Source: Tessaracoccus sp. SD287
GTDB taxonomy: Bacteria > Actinomycetota > Actinomycetes > Propionibacteriales > Propionibacteriaceae
NCBI RefSeq assembly: GCF_017355265.1
Contig: NZ_JADIJQ010000011.1
Coordinates: 39,252-103,251, forward strand
DNA length: 64,000 nucleotides
Reading direction: 5' to 3'
A model generated the notes under the pieces. It was not told the DNA's origin. It worked only from the letters and a program-made list of their open reading frames with translations, and did not search any database. The stretch's first letter is position 1. Each line of letters begins with the position of its first letter. This document shows, piece by piece, positions 55,908-63,795 of the stretch. Both the position numbers and the translations under genes were made by a program.

Positions 55908-57980
55908 GTGACTGAGAACACCACCAACGAACTGAGTTGGACCGAGAAGGACCAGCGCGCCGTCGACACCGCTCGAATTCTGGCAGCCGACGCCGTCGAG
56001 AAGGTTGGCAACGGCCACCCCGGCACCGCCATCTCGCTCGCGCCCCTCGCGTACCTGCTCTACCAGAAGGTGATGGCCTTCGACCCCGCCGACGACCTGT
56101 GGCTGGGCCGCGACCGCTTCGTCCTGTCCGCGGGCCACTCGTCACTGACCCAGTACACCCAGCTCTACCTGGCCGGCGCCGACCTCGAGCTCGAGGACAT
56201 CGCCAGCCTGCGCACCTGGGGCTCTAAGACCCCCGGACACCCCGAGTACCACCACACCCGGTTCGTCGAGACCACCACCGGCCCGCTCGGCGCCGGCATC
56301 TCCAATGCCGTGGGCATGGCCATGGCCGCCCGTCGTGAGCGCGGACTCCTCGACCCCGACGCTCCCGCCGGTGAGTCGCCGTTCGACCGTTTCGTCTACA
56401 CCATCGCCGGTGACGGCTGCATGCAGGAAGGTGTCGCCTCGGAGGCGAGCTCGCTCGCGGCCACCCAGAACCTGGGCAACCTCGTCCTGATCTACGACGA
56501 CAACCACATCTCCATCGAGGGTGACACCAAGATCGCCTTCAGCGAGGACGTCCAGGCGCGCTACGCCGCCTACGGCTGGCACACCCAGCACGTCGACTTC
56601 ACCCATGGCGGCACCAGCTACGAAGAGGACGTCGCCGCCCTCTACGCCGCCATCGAGGAGGCCAAGAAGGTCACCGACAAGCCCTCGTTCATTCGGCTGA
56701 CCACCGTCATCGGCTGGCCGCTGCCGTCGTTGGCCGGCAACCACTCGGTGCACGGCTCGAAGCTGGGCGCCGAGGAGATCAGCGGGCTGAAGAAGGTGCT
56801 CGGCTTCACCGATGAGCCCTTCGCCGTCGACCAGGCCGCCGTCGACCACTCCCGTGGCCAGGCCGCCGAGCGCGGCAAGGCCCTGCACGCTGCCTGGGAC
56901 GAGAAGTTCGAGGCATGGAAGTCGGCCAACCCGGAGCGCGCCGCCCTGCTGGAGCGCCTGTCCAAGCGCGAACTGCCGGCCGACCTGGAACTGCCGACCT
57001 TCACCGACGCCAAGATGTCCACTCGCAAGGCGTCCGGTGAGGTACTCAATGCCCTGGCCTCGCAGCTGCCCGAGCTGTGGGGCGGATCGGCCGACCTGGC
57101 CGGCTCGAACAACACCACCATGAAGGGCGAGCCGTCCTTCATGCCGACCGAGCGCAGCAGCGCCGAGTTCACCGGCAACCCCTATGGACGCACGCTGCAC
57201 TTCGGCATCCGTGAACACGCCATGGGCGGCATCGTCAACGGCATCACCCTGTCGGGGCTGACCCGCCCCTACGGCGCCACCTTCCTGGTGTTCAGCGACT
57301 ACATGCGCCCGGCGGTCCGCCTGGCCGCCCTGATGGCGGTGCCCAGCATCTTCGTCTGGAGCCACGACTCCGTCGGTGTCGGCGAGGACGGTCCCACCCA
57401 CCAGCCCATCGAGCACCTGGCTGCCCTGCGCGCCATCCCCGGACTGGACATTGTCCGCCCGGCTGACGCCAACGAGACCGCCGCCGCGTGGAAGGCGATC
57501 CTGGAGAACACCGATCGTCCGGCCGGACTGATCCTGTCGCGCCAGGACCTGCCGATCATTGACCGTTCCGCGGGCTTCGCCGGCACCGAGAACGTGGCCA
57601 AGGGCGCCTATGTGCTCAAGGAGGCCAGCGCCGAACCCCAGTTGATCCTGATTGCGACCGGCTCCGAGGTTCAGCTGGCCGTCGGTGCCGCCGAGCAGTT
57701 CGAGGCCGAGGGTGTGCCGACCCGCGTGGTCTCGATGGTCTGCCAGGAATGGTTCGACGCCCAGGACGTCGACTACCAGGAGTCGGTGCTGCCGACCTCG
57801 GTCACCGCCCGGGTCAGCGTCGAGGCCGGCATCTCGCTGGGCTGGAGCAAGTACGTCGGCCCCGCCGGCGCCAGCGTCTCGATCGAGCACTTCGGGGCCT
57901 CGGCCTCGGGCAACAAGTGCTTCGAGGAGTTCGGCTTCACCGTCGAGAACGTGGTCGCCACCGCCAAGGGCGTGCTCTGA
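55908..57980 (+). CDS. tkt: Transketolase
   Basis: The 690-residue thiamine-diphosphate enzyme transfers two-carbon units in the pentose phosphate pathway. GNGHPGTAISLAPLAYLLYQ (about 33-52), the ThDP motif TIAGDGCMQEGVASEASSLA, the metal-binding YDDNHISIEGDT and the RQDLPII and AGASVSIEHFGASASG regions are typical. The GTG at 55908 lies seven bases after AGGAGAGG. It follows the two kinases and could complete the polyol route through xylulose 5-phosphate, but it is separated from them by a strong hairpin and may be the housekeeping copy. Confidence 0.95.
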   Translation: MTENTTNELSWTEKDQRAVDTARILAADAVEKVGNGHPGTAISLAPLAYLLYQKVMAFDPADDLWLGRDRFVLSAGHSSLTQYTQLYLAGADLELEDIASLRTWGSKTPGHPEYHHTRFVETTTGPLGAGISNAVGMAMAARRERGLLDPDAPAGESPFDRFVYTIAGDGCMQEGVASEASSLAATQNLGNLVLIYDDNHISIEGDTKIAFSEDVQARYAAYGWHTQHVDFTHGGTSYEEDVAALYAAIEEAKKVTDKPSFIRLTTVIGWPLPSLAGNHSVHGSKLGAEEISGLKKVLGFTDEPFAVDQAAVDHSRGQAAERGKALHAAWDEKFEAWKSANPERAALLERLSKRELPADLELPTFTDAKMSTRKASGEVLNALASQLPELWGGSADLAGSNNTTMKGEPSFMPTERSSAEFTGNPYGRTLHFGIREHAMGGIVNGITLSGLTRPYGATFLVFSDYMRPAVRLAALMAVPSIFVWSHDSVGVGEDGPTHQPIEHLAALRAIPGLDIVRPADANETAAAWKAILENTDRPAGLILSRQDLPIIDRSAGFAGTENVAKGAYVLKEASAEPQLILIATGSEVQLAVGAAEQFEAEGVPTRVVSMVCQEWFDAQDVDYQESVLPTSVTARVSVEAGISLGWSKYVGPAGASVSIEHFGASASGNKCFEEFGFTVENVVATAKGVL

Positions 57981-58022
57981 GCACACCCCGGGGCGCCCTG
58001 AGCGCCTGAGTCGATTCACCGG

Positions 58023-58052
58023 CAGGGACGTCCCCGAGTGGGGGCGTCCCTG
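58023..58052. terminator. Bidirectional hairpin after transketolase
   Basis: CAGGGACG (58023-58030) pairs with CGTCCCTG (58045-58052), and an inner CCCC with GGGG, around a short loop. It separates convergent transketolase and the WYL regulator. Confidence 0.7.
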
Positions 58053-58068
58053 TCGTGGTTCCACCGAC

Positions 58069-58767
58069 TCACTCGCTCCGACCGTGCACCGGTCTGGCGT
58101 TCGCTGGGGGTTCTCCGACCTCGCCGATGGTGTGGCCGCCGCAAGCCGTCCTGGTGACGCTGGCCCGCTCGATCCGCGACACGGTGAACCATCGCATGGC
58201 GTTGCGCAGGCGGCACCACCCCACGAGGTACCACTGGCCGCTGGTGGAGGCGAACAGCACGGGTTCGACGTCGCGGATGGTGGTGGCACCCTCTCGGGAG
58301 GTGTAGCGAAGGCGGACGACCCGCTGTTCGGCCATCGCCTCCTCCAGCGCGGACCTGACGGTGCGTGAGGAGCCGGTACTCGCGTTCACCCAGACCCGGC
58401 AGGCCAACTCGTCGGCCCGCGCCCGCGTTCTGGGATCCAGGACGTCCAGCATCTTCTGGATGCCGGCTGCTGCCAGATCGGCGTACGGGGCGTCCGGCGC
58501 AGCGGACACGGCCGCCATCAGCGCGACGGCCTGCGCGGGGGACAGGCTGACGGGTGGCAGTGACGCGCCCTCGGACAGTCCGTAGCCACCGCCGGGACCG
58601 GGGCGCGACCAGACCGGGGCGCCGCTGCGCTCGAGCGCAGCAAGGTCCCTCTTGACGGTGCGCACGGACACGCCGAACTCCCTGGCCAGCCGCTCGGCAG
58701 AGCAACCGCGTGACCCGTTGCGGCGCAGCATCTCGGAGAGGGCATGGAGTCGTTCTGCACGCTTCAC
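58069..58767 (-). CDS. WYL-domain HTH transcriptional regulator
   Basis: The 232-residue protein has an N-terminal HTH_11 winged helix (KRAERLHALSEMLRRNGS; AREFGVSVRTVKRDLAALER) and a WYL ligand domain (SGQWYLVGWCRLRNAMRWFT). At this length it lacks the C-terminal WCX extension, as in short YafY-type regulators. The GTG at 58767 is chosen because homologues begin near KRAERL; the longer upstream frame is shadow. It is divergent from a hydrolase gene, and CATGACAT occurs upstream of both genes, so it probably regulates that gene and itself. Confidence 0.85.
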   Translation of the reverse strand: MKRAERLHALSEMLRRNGSRGCSAERLAREFGVSVRTVKRDLAALERSGAPVWSRPGPGGGYGLSEGASLPPVSLSPAQAVALMAAVSAAPDAPYADLAAAGIQKMLDVLDPRTRARADELACRVWVNASTGSSRTVRSALEEAMAEQRVVRLRYTSREGATTIRDVEPVLFASTSGQWYLVGWCRLRNAMRWFTVSRIERASVTRTACGGHTIGEVGEPPANARPVHGRSE

Positions 58768-58787
58768 CGTCGCGACCGCATCAAGTT

Positions 58788-58847
58788 CATGACATAAATA
58801 GTGACATGCACTTGCCCGCAGCGACCCCCAAGCTGGTGTCATGACAT
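58788..58847. promoter_or_regulatory. Repeated CATGACAT motif between WYL regulator and hydrolase
   Basis: CATGACAT occurs at 58788-58795, close to the regulator start, and at 58840-58847 over the hydrolase ATG. The two are 52 bases apart, about five helical turns. An inverted variant (GTGACATG) lies at 58801-58808. A dimeric WYL regulator could bind both. Confidence 0.4.
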
Positions 58848-59599
58848 CCATGACGAGCAGTCCGACCATCATTCTCATCGCCGGACACTGGCTGGGGGCG
58901 TGGGCGTGGGACGAGGTCCTCGAACACCTGGACACCGACCACTCCCGTGCCGTCGCGGTGACGCTGCCAGGTCTGGACGAGGACGATCCTGAACGGACCG
59001 CCAAGACCCTCGACGACCAAGTCACAGCGATCCTCGACCTGCTCACCGGGCTCGGGGTCGGCCAGGACCAGCCCGCGACCATCGTCGCCCACAGTGGCGC
59101 GAACGCTCCCGTCAGCATGGTCCTTGACCAGCACCCTGAGCTGGTTCATCGGGTGGTGTGGGTCGACTCCGGCCCGGTCGCGACGGGAAGCGTCTTCGCC
59201 CCGGACCTCCCGGAGACGGTGGAGGAGCTTGCGCTGCCGTCCTTCGACGTCCTCGGCCAGCAGGCGAGCCTCGACGGTCTGGGCGCGGAGGTCCTCGAGC
59301 GGTTTCGGGTGCGGGCCGTCCCCGAACCCGGCCCCGTGCTGCGCCAGCCGGTCGAGCTCACCAATGGTGCCCGCCGCGCGGTCCCGACCACCCTGGTCTG
59401 CTGCTCGATCCCGGGCGCGCAGGTGTTGGAGTTGGCCCGTGCGGGCCATCCCATGTTCGCTGAAGTCGCGAAGCTCGAGCATCTCGACGTCATTGACCTG
59501 CCGACCGGGCATTGGCCCATGTGGAGCCGTCCCGGCGACCTGGCCGACGCCATCGCGTCAGCGGCGTCCGGAGCGGCGGGTACGGTGCAGCATCAGTGA
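58841..59599 (+). CDS. Alpha/beta hydrolase
   Basis: The 252-residue alpha/beta hydrolase has an oxyanion-loop region TIILIAGHWLGAWAWDEVLE (8-27) and a nucleophile elbow TIVAHSGANAPVSMVLDQHP. The elbow reads H-S-G where many families have G-x-S-x-G. The C-terminal histidine lies in LPTGHWPMWSRPGDLADAIA. It resembles the AB_hydrolase_6 esterases; the substrate is unknown. The start overlaps a CATGACAT motif and an ATG at 58850 is an alternative. It overlaps the convergent MFS gene by 42 bases. Confidence 0.8.
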   Translation: MTSMTSSPTIILIAGHWLGAWAWDEVLEHLDTDHSRAVAVTLPGLDEDDPERTAKTLDDQVTAILDLLTGLGVGQDQPATIVAHSGANAPVSMVLDQHPELVHRVVWVDSGPVATGSVFAPDLPETVEELALPSFDVLGQQASLDGLGAEVLERFRVRAVPEPGPVLRQPVELTNGARRAVPTTLVCCSIPGAQVLELARAGHPMFAEVAKLEHLDVIDLPTGHWPMWSRPGDLADAIASAASGAAGTVQHQ

Positions 59600-60841
59600 G
59601 GTGATCGCCAACAGGGTCACCATGGCGACGCCGAACCCGACCACCGCAGGCACCAGAGCCATGACTTCAAGGGCCAGGCCGAGCAACATCACCGGAAGAG
59701 CCATGCCCACGTAGCCGACCAGGAACAGCCCGGCAATGGCCTCGCCGCGGGCACCCGTCGGGGCCAGCTGGATGACGGTGGCCAGCGCTGCCTTGAAGGT
59801 CGTCCCCACGCCAGCCCCCGCCACCGCGCCACCGAGCAGCAGCAGCGCGAGCGACGAGGCGGTGATGGAGGTCACCACCAGTACCACCCCGATGCCGAGC
59901 AGGGCCAGACCGAGCGTGGCCTGTCGGGTCGTCGCCCAGCGGGCGGTGATCAGCTGGAAACCGGCCGCGGCTGCGAAGACGACGAACGAGGTCAACCCGG
60001 CGATCGCATGGGAGGTGATGCCCAGTTGGCCGCTCACGAACGACGGTGCCAGCGAACTGAACAGCCCGAACATGGCGAAACCGACGAAGACGAGCATGGT
60101 AACCGCCCAGTAGCGCCCCCGCGCGGCTTGCGGCACCACCACCCGCTGGGGATGGTAGGACCACGACTCGTCGACGGGGGTGACGGTCTCGGGCACGACC
60201 ACGACCACCAGCACCCCGACCACCAGCAGGAACGCGAAGACCAGGTAGGGCGTGACCAGCGGGGCGGGTGCGTACTCGGCCAGCACGCCGGCCAGCAGCG
60301 GCCCCAACCCCAGACCGCCCACGTTCGCCACGGTGGCGACGGCCTCTGCTCGACCGGGGCCCCGGTCAGGGCGGGCGACGGCGTCGAGTTCGCCCAGGTG
60401 GGCGGTGGCGGCCGCAGTCAGCATGCCGATACCCACCCCGGAGACCAGTCGAGCCACCAGCAGACCGGGCAGGTGGTTCCAGGAGAGGAAGACCAATGCT
60501 GCCAGCACGTTGAGCAGCACCGCCAGGGCAATCATGCGCCGGCGCCCGAGATGGTCGGACAAGTGGCCCGCGGTGAACAGGCTGGCGACCACCCCGAACG
60601 CATAAGTGGCGAAGATCCCGGTCACCGCGAGTGTCGTGAGACCCTGCTGCTCCTGGTACAGCACGTACAGCGGCGCGGGAGACGCAGCAAAGGCCATGGT
60701 GACCGCGAAGACCGCGGCGACGGCCCAGAACCCGTGCCGGTGGCGGCGTCGGCGCCGAGCCGTCCCGATGGCAGTCCGACGGTGCGAGACTGCGGGACTC
60801 TTCGGCGCGAGGGCGGTGGAGTCGAAGGCCGCGGTGGTCAT
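59558..60841 (-). CDS. MFS drug/metabolite efflux transporter
   Basis: The 427-residue transporter has twelve helices and the motif A loop GHLSDHLGRRRMIALAVLLN between helices 2 and 3. PVSGVGIGMLTAAAT-like glycine-rich helix 5 (RLVSGVGIGMLTAAATAHLG) fits 12-TM drug:H+ antiporters. The ligand is unknown. The ATG at 60841 is used. It is divergent from the LysR gene with a perfect T-N11-A site between them, so it is a likely LysR target. Confidence 0.88.
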   Translation of the reverse strand: MTTAAFDSTALAPKSPAVSHRRTAIGTARRRRRHRHGFWAVAAVFAVTMAFAASPAPLYVLYQEQQGLTTLAVTGIFATYAFGVVASLFTAGHLSDHLGRRRMIALAVLLNVLAALVFLSWNHLPGLLVARLVSGVGIGMLTAAATAHLGELDAVARPDRGPGRAEAVATVANVGGLGLGPLLAGVLAEYAPAPLVTPYLVFAFLLVVGVLVVVVVPETVTPVDESWSYHPQRVVVPQAARGRYWAVTMLVFVGFAMFGLFSSLAPSFVSGQLGITSHAIAGLTSFVVFAAAAGFQLITARWATTRQATLGLALLGIGVVLVVTSITASSLALLLLGGAVAGAGVGTTFKAALATVIQLAPTGARGEAIAGLFLVGYVGMALPVMLLGLALEVMALVPAVVGFGVAMVTLLAITSLMLHRTRRSGRR

Positions 60842-60898
60842 GGAGCCATTTTCCGATGAATCTTTGATCACGTCCAACGAACGGAGTCGATGGCTAGC

Positions 60899-60913
60899 AT
60901 CACCAACGGTGAT
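60899..60913. promoter_or_regulatory. LysR-type box
   Basis: ATCACC-AAC-GGTGAT is a perfect palindrome that contains the T-N11-A spacing of LysR sites. It lies 8 bases before the LysR ATG and about 58 bases from the divergent MFS start, overlapping the likely LysR promoter (GATAAT at 60911-60916). Confidence 0.7.
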
Positions 60914-60921
60914 AATGGCGT

Positions 60922-61815
60922 ATGCAGATCCACCAGTTGGAGTACTTCCTGGCCGTCGCCCACGAACGCAGCTTCACCCACGCGGCCGACCACGTGCGGG
61001 TGGTGCAGTCGGCGGTCTCGGCCGGCATCAAGCAACTGGAAGCCGACCTCGGCATGCCGCTGTTCGAGCGGCGTGCCCGGGAGGTGCGGCTGACCCCCGC
61101 CGGGGAGGTCCTGCTGCCCCTGGCCCGCCAGGTCATCGACGACCTGCGCGTTGCCCGCGAGGCCGTCGATGCCGTGCGCGGCTCGGTGCGGGGGACAGTG
61201 GCCCTGGGAACGATGGTCCACATGGGCAAGGTCGACCTGACCGGAGTCCTCAGTGGCCTGGCTGCCGACTACCCCGACGTGGTGGTCAAACTGCGCCAAA
61301 CCATCCAGGGCACCCGGACCAGCATGGAGGAGGTGCGCGCCGGCACCCTTGACCTGGCACTGGTCTCGGCCGGGCTGCCCTCGTTGCGGGGGGTCGAGCA
61401 CCTGGAGCTCTACGCCGAACCCATGGTCTTCGTCTGTCCCAGCACCCATCGACTGGCTGGGCAGACCGAGGTCGACCCCGCCGATGCCGCCGCCGAACCC
61501 TTCGTCTCGTTTCCGGAGGGATGGGGAAATCGCACCGAATTCGAGCGCTCTCTCAGCGCGCTCGGCCTGTCGCGGACGATCCGCACTGAGGTGGTGAGCT
61601 TCGACCTGGCTCTCGAACTGGTGCAGGCGCGACTGGGGGTGGCCGTGCTGCCCGTGTCGGCAACCATCGGCGCGGCCGGGGTCCATGTCGCGCCGCTGGC
61701 GGGATTGGACCTGGTCTGGCGCATCCAACTGGTCTGGGCAGCCCAGCGTCCCTTGTCTGCCGCGGCGCGAGTGTTGGTCGACGCCTTCCGCAGCGGGTCT
61801 AGAGTGCTGGGGTGA
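60922..61815 (+). CDS. LysR family transcriptional regulator
   Basis: The 297-residue protein has the LysR winged helix (MQIHQLEYFLAVAHERSFTH, VQSAVSAGIKQLEADLGMPL, ERRAREVRLTPAGEVLLPLA). The C-terminal substrate-binding domain follows (VALGTMVHMGKVDLTGVLSG). It is probably an activator or repressor of the divergent MFS gene and of itself. Its stop overlaps the RarD start as GTGA. The -10 (GATAAT) is five bases before the ATG, so the message is likely leaderless. Confidence 0.93.
   Translation: MQIHQLEYFLAVAHERSFTHAADHVRVVQSAVSAGIKQLEADLGMPLFERRAREVRLTPAGEVLLPLARQVIDDLRVAREAVDAVRGSVRGTVALGTMVHMGKVDLTGVLSGLAADYPDVVVKLRQTIQGTRTSMEEVRAGTLDLALVSAGLPSLRGVEHLELYAEPMVFVCPSTHRLAGQTEVDPADAAAEPFVSFPEGWGNRTEFERSLSALGLSRTIRTEVVSFDLALELVQARLGVAVLPVSATIGAAGVHVAPLAGLDLVWRIQLVWAAQRPLSAAARVLVDAFRSGSRVLG
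61800..61805 (+). promoter_or_regulatory. -10 hexamer inside the LysR gene, leaderless for rarD
   Basis: TAGAGT is followed by GCTGGG and the GTG at 61812. It lies within the LysR coding end, giving rarD its own leaderless promoter besides translational coupling. Confidence 0.4.
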
Positions 61816-62780
61816 GCCAATCCATCGACCCCGTCACGCGACCGGGGCCGGTGGCAACCCGGCCCAAGGCCACCAGGCTGGCGCTGGTCACGGGCCTGTC
61901 CTGCTACCTGCTGTGGGGCGTCTTCCCCCTGTTCTGGCCGCTGTTGGCAGCGGCGTCCGCCGTCGAGGTGCTGGCCCACCGGATGATCTGGTCGTTCGCC
62001 TCGGCGCTGGTGATCCTGCTGGTCACCCGGCACTCGTGGGGCTGGGTGCGGGAGCTGACGGCCAGGCGCTGGTTGTTGTTGGGCGCGGCGGCCGTGGTCA
62101 TTTCGTTCAACTGGGGTGCGTTCATCTACGCGGTGAACTCCGGCCACGTGGTCGAGTCGTCACTGGGCTACTTCATCAACCCCCTGGTCAGCATGCTGTT
62201 CGGTCGGCTCTTCTTCGGTGAACGCTTCGATGCGCGCAACCGAGTGGGCATCACGCTCGCCTTCATCGGCGTGCTGGTGATCGCCTTTGACAGCTGGCGC
62301 ACCCTGTGGATCTCACTCGTGCTGGCCTTCAGCTTCGGCATCTACGGAGCGCTGAAGAAGTCCATCCCGATGCCGGCGCTGCCGGGGCTGCTGGTCGAAT
62401 CGGGCATCATGCTGGTCCCCAGCGTGGTCCTGGTGGGGTGGCTCGAGACCCACGGTCAGGGGCACTTCGGCGCACCGAACATGTGGTGGCTGTTCATGGC
62501 CGGCGGACTGATCACCATGGTCCCGCTGTGGCTGTTCGCGCACTCGGCCCGAGGGCTGCCACTGGGCACCATAGGGGTGATGCAGTACATCGCGCCCACC
62601 ATGCAGTTCCTGCTCGGGGTGCTGCTCTTCCGCCAGCCCGTCAGCACCGAGTACTGGTTCGGGCTGGTGGTGGTCTGGACTGGCTGCCTGGTCTACGCCT
62701 CCGGCCTTGTCGGTGCCGCCCGGACCCGACAGCAGGCCGCCCCGGACGGGCGACCTGCCGTTGGCCAGGAGGCGGGGTAG
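61812..62780 (+). CDS. rarD: RarD family EamA transporter
   Basis: The 322-residue protein has ten helices in two EamA repeats. It shows SCYLLWGVFPLFWPLLAAAS (30-49), the RarD marker VEVLAHRMIWSFASALVIL and NWGAFIYAVNSGHVVESSLG. The second half has MQYIAPTMQFLLGVLLFRQP. RarD proteins were named after chloramphenicol sensitivity; transport activity is unknown. The start overlaps LysR (GTGA), hinting that LysR influences it. Confidence 0.92.
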   Translation: MSQSIDPVTRPGPVATRPKATRLALVTGLSCYLLWGVFPLFWPLLAAASAVEVLAHRMIWSFASALVILLVTRHSWGWVRELTARRWLLLGAAAVVISFNWGAFIYAVNSGHVVESSLGYFINPLVSMLFGRLFFGERFDARNRVGITLAFIGVLVIAFDSWRTLWISLVLAFSFGIYGALKKSIPMPALPGLLVESGIMLVPSVVLVGWLETHGQGHFGAPNMWWLFMAGGLITMVPLWLFAHSARGLPLGTIGVMQYIAPTMQFLLGVLLFRQPVSTEYWFGLVVVWTGCLVYASGLVGAARTRQQAAPDGRPAVGQEAG

Positions 62781-62781
62781 G

Positions 62782-63273
62782 TCACTGCCCCGACATCGGG
62801 CGTCCGGTCTCGAGCAGGGTCTTCAGGCCGGCCAGGCTCCAGGGCCAACCGCCGCCCCCGCCCTGGGGCTCGCCGCCGCCGGCCAGTTCGTGGGCCAGCG
62901 GCGGATTGTTGGTGGAGTCGTGGGTCAGGGTGACCCGGGTCAGGCCGTTGTCGAACTGGGTCAGTTCCCAGGTCAGGACGGTCGGCTCGGCCTCGGGGTA
63001 CCAGGCCGGGGCCCAGGTGATCTTGAGGAGCTTGTTCACCTCGACCTCCAGCACCTCGCCCGAGACTGCGATCTCGCCCATGCCGATGGCGCGCATGCTC
63101 TCGGTGGTGAAGTTGCGGTAGCTGCCGCCGGGGGTCAGGTCGAACTCGACGTCGCCGCCGTAGCCCCACTGGTTCGTGTACTCCGAGGTGGTGATGGCCT
63201 GCCAGACCTTGTCGGCAGGGGCGTCGATGTAGATGCGGTAGACCTGAACGAGGTCTGCGGTGGGCTGGCTCAT
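62782..63273 (-). CDS. SRPBCC (AHSA1-like) domain protein
   Basis: The 163-residue protein has a single AHSA1-like domain (YRIYIDAPADKVWQAITTSE at 12-31, then GYGGDVEFDLTPGGSYRNFT). A glycine-rich insertion GGGEPQGGGGGWPWSLAGLK is followed by a final helix. It overlaps the ArsR gene by four bases (ATGA), so both are one operon. It is the single-domain counterpart of the double SRPBCC protein at 32163-33140. Confidence 0.9.
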   Translation of the reverse strand: MSQPTADLVQVYRIYIDAPADKVWQAITTSEYTNQWGYGGDVEFDLTPGGSYRNFTTESMRAIGMGEIAVSGEVLEVEVNKLLKITWAPAWYPEAEPTVLTWELTQFDNGLTRVTLTHDSTNNPPLAHELAGGGEPQGGGGGWPWSLAGLKTLLETGRPMSGQ

Positions 63274-63647
63274 GATGGCTCCTTGGGGGTGGTGTCGTCC
63301 TGGCCCTCGGCGTTGGTCGCCTCAAGCCGCTGTTTCAGGGTGAGCAGGACCGAGGCGATGCCGGCCCGCTCGGTGTACTTGCCGATCCAGCGTTCATGGA
63401 TGGCCTGGATGGGGACAGGGTTCAGGTAGTGCAGCTTCTCGCGGCCGTGTCTGCGCACGGTCACCAAAGTCGCGTCCTCCAACACCTTCAGGTGCTTGGC
63501 GACACCGAACCTGGTCATCGGGGTGTGCTCGTTGACGATGGCCTCGAGTTCTTTGAGTGGGCGGCCGTCCTGCTCGAAGAGGGCGTCCAGGAGCAGCCGA
63601 CGGACCGGGTCGGCCAACCCCTTGAACACCACGTCATCATCGAGCAC
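63270..63647 (-). CDS. ArsR family winged-helix regulator
   Basis: The 125-residue protein matches the ArsR subgroup paired with SRPBCC proteins: VFKGLADPVRRLLLDALFEQ, then RFGVAKHLKVLEDATLVTVR and HGREKLHYLNPVPIQAIHER. No metal-binding cysteines are seen. The GTG start lies six bases after a TAATGT -10, so the transcript is leaderless. A perfect palindrome occupies the promoter spacer. It should repress itself and the SRPBCC gene until an unknown ligand binds. Confidence 0.92.
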   Translation of the reverse strand: MLDDDVVFKGLADPVRRLLLDALFEQDGRPLKELEAIVNEHTPMTRFGVAKHLKVLEDATLVTVRRHGREKLHYLNPVPIQAIHERWIGKYTERAGIASVLLTLKQRLEATNAEGQDDTTPKEPS

Positions 63648-63653
63648 ACCCCG

Positions 63654-63683
63654 ACATTAGGTGACCAAATAGTCACCTGTCAA
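63654..63683 (-). promoter_or_regulatory. ArsR promoter with operator in the spacer
   Basis: On the minus strand consensus TTGACA (63683-63678) and TAATGT (63659-63654) are 18 bases apart. The inverted repeat AGGTGAC-N6-GTCACCT fills 63659-63678, that is, the spacer. The start codon follows the -10 by six bases. Confidence 0.8.
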
Positions 63684-63770
63684 GGGTTCGAGGACCTGAC
63701 CGTGCTCCCACCACGGGGTTTCTCAAGCGCTTCTCGGAATCCAGGTCGGTGCTCACGCGGGCGGCGGATC

Positions 63771-63776
63771 TATACT
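63771..63776 (+). promoter_or_regulatory. -10 hexamer of the terminal lipoprotein gene
   Basis: TATACT matches the TATAAT consensus in all but one base. It is followed by GAGAGG, a ribosome-binding site, before the ATG at 63796. This gene therefore has a leader, unlike many neighbours. Confidence 0.45.
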
Positions 63777-63795
63777 CTTGTGAGAGGTGGTTGCG

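Noticed and set aside
54164..58289. Two very long minus-strand frames antisense to kinase 2 and transketolase
   Set aside because: GC-rich genes produce open frames on the opposite strand; these show valine/glycine/aspartate shadow patterns and no domains.
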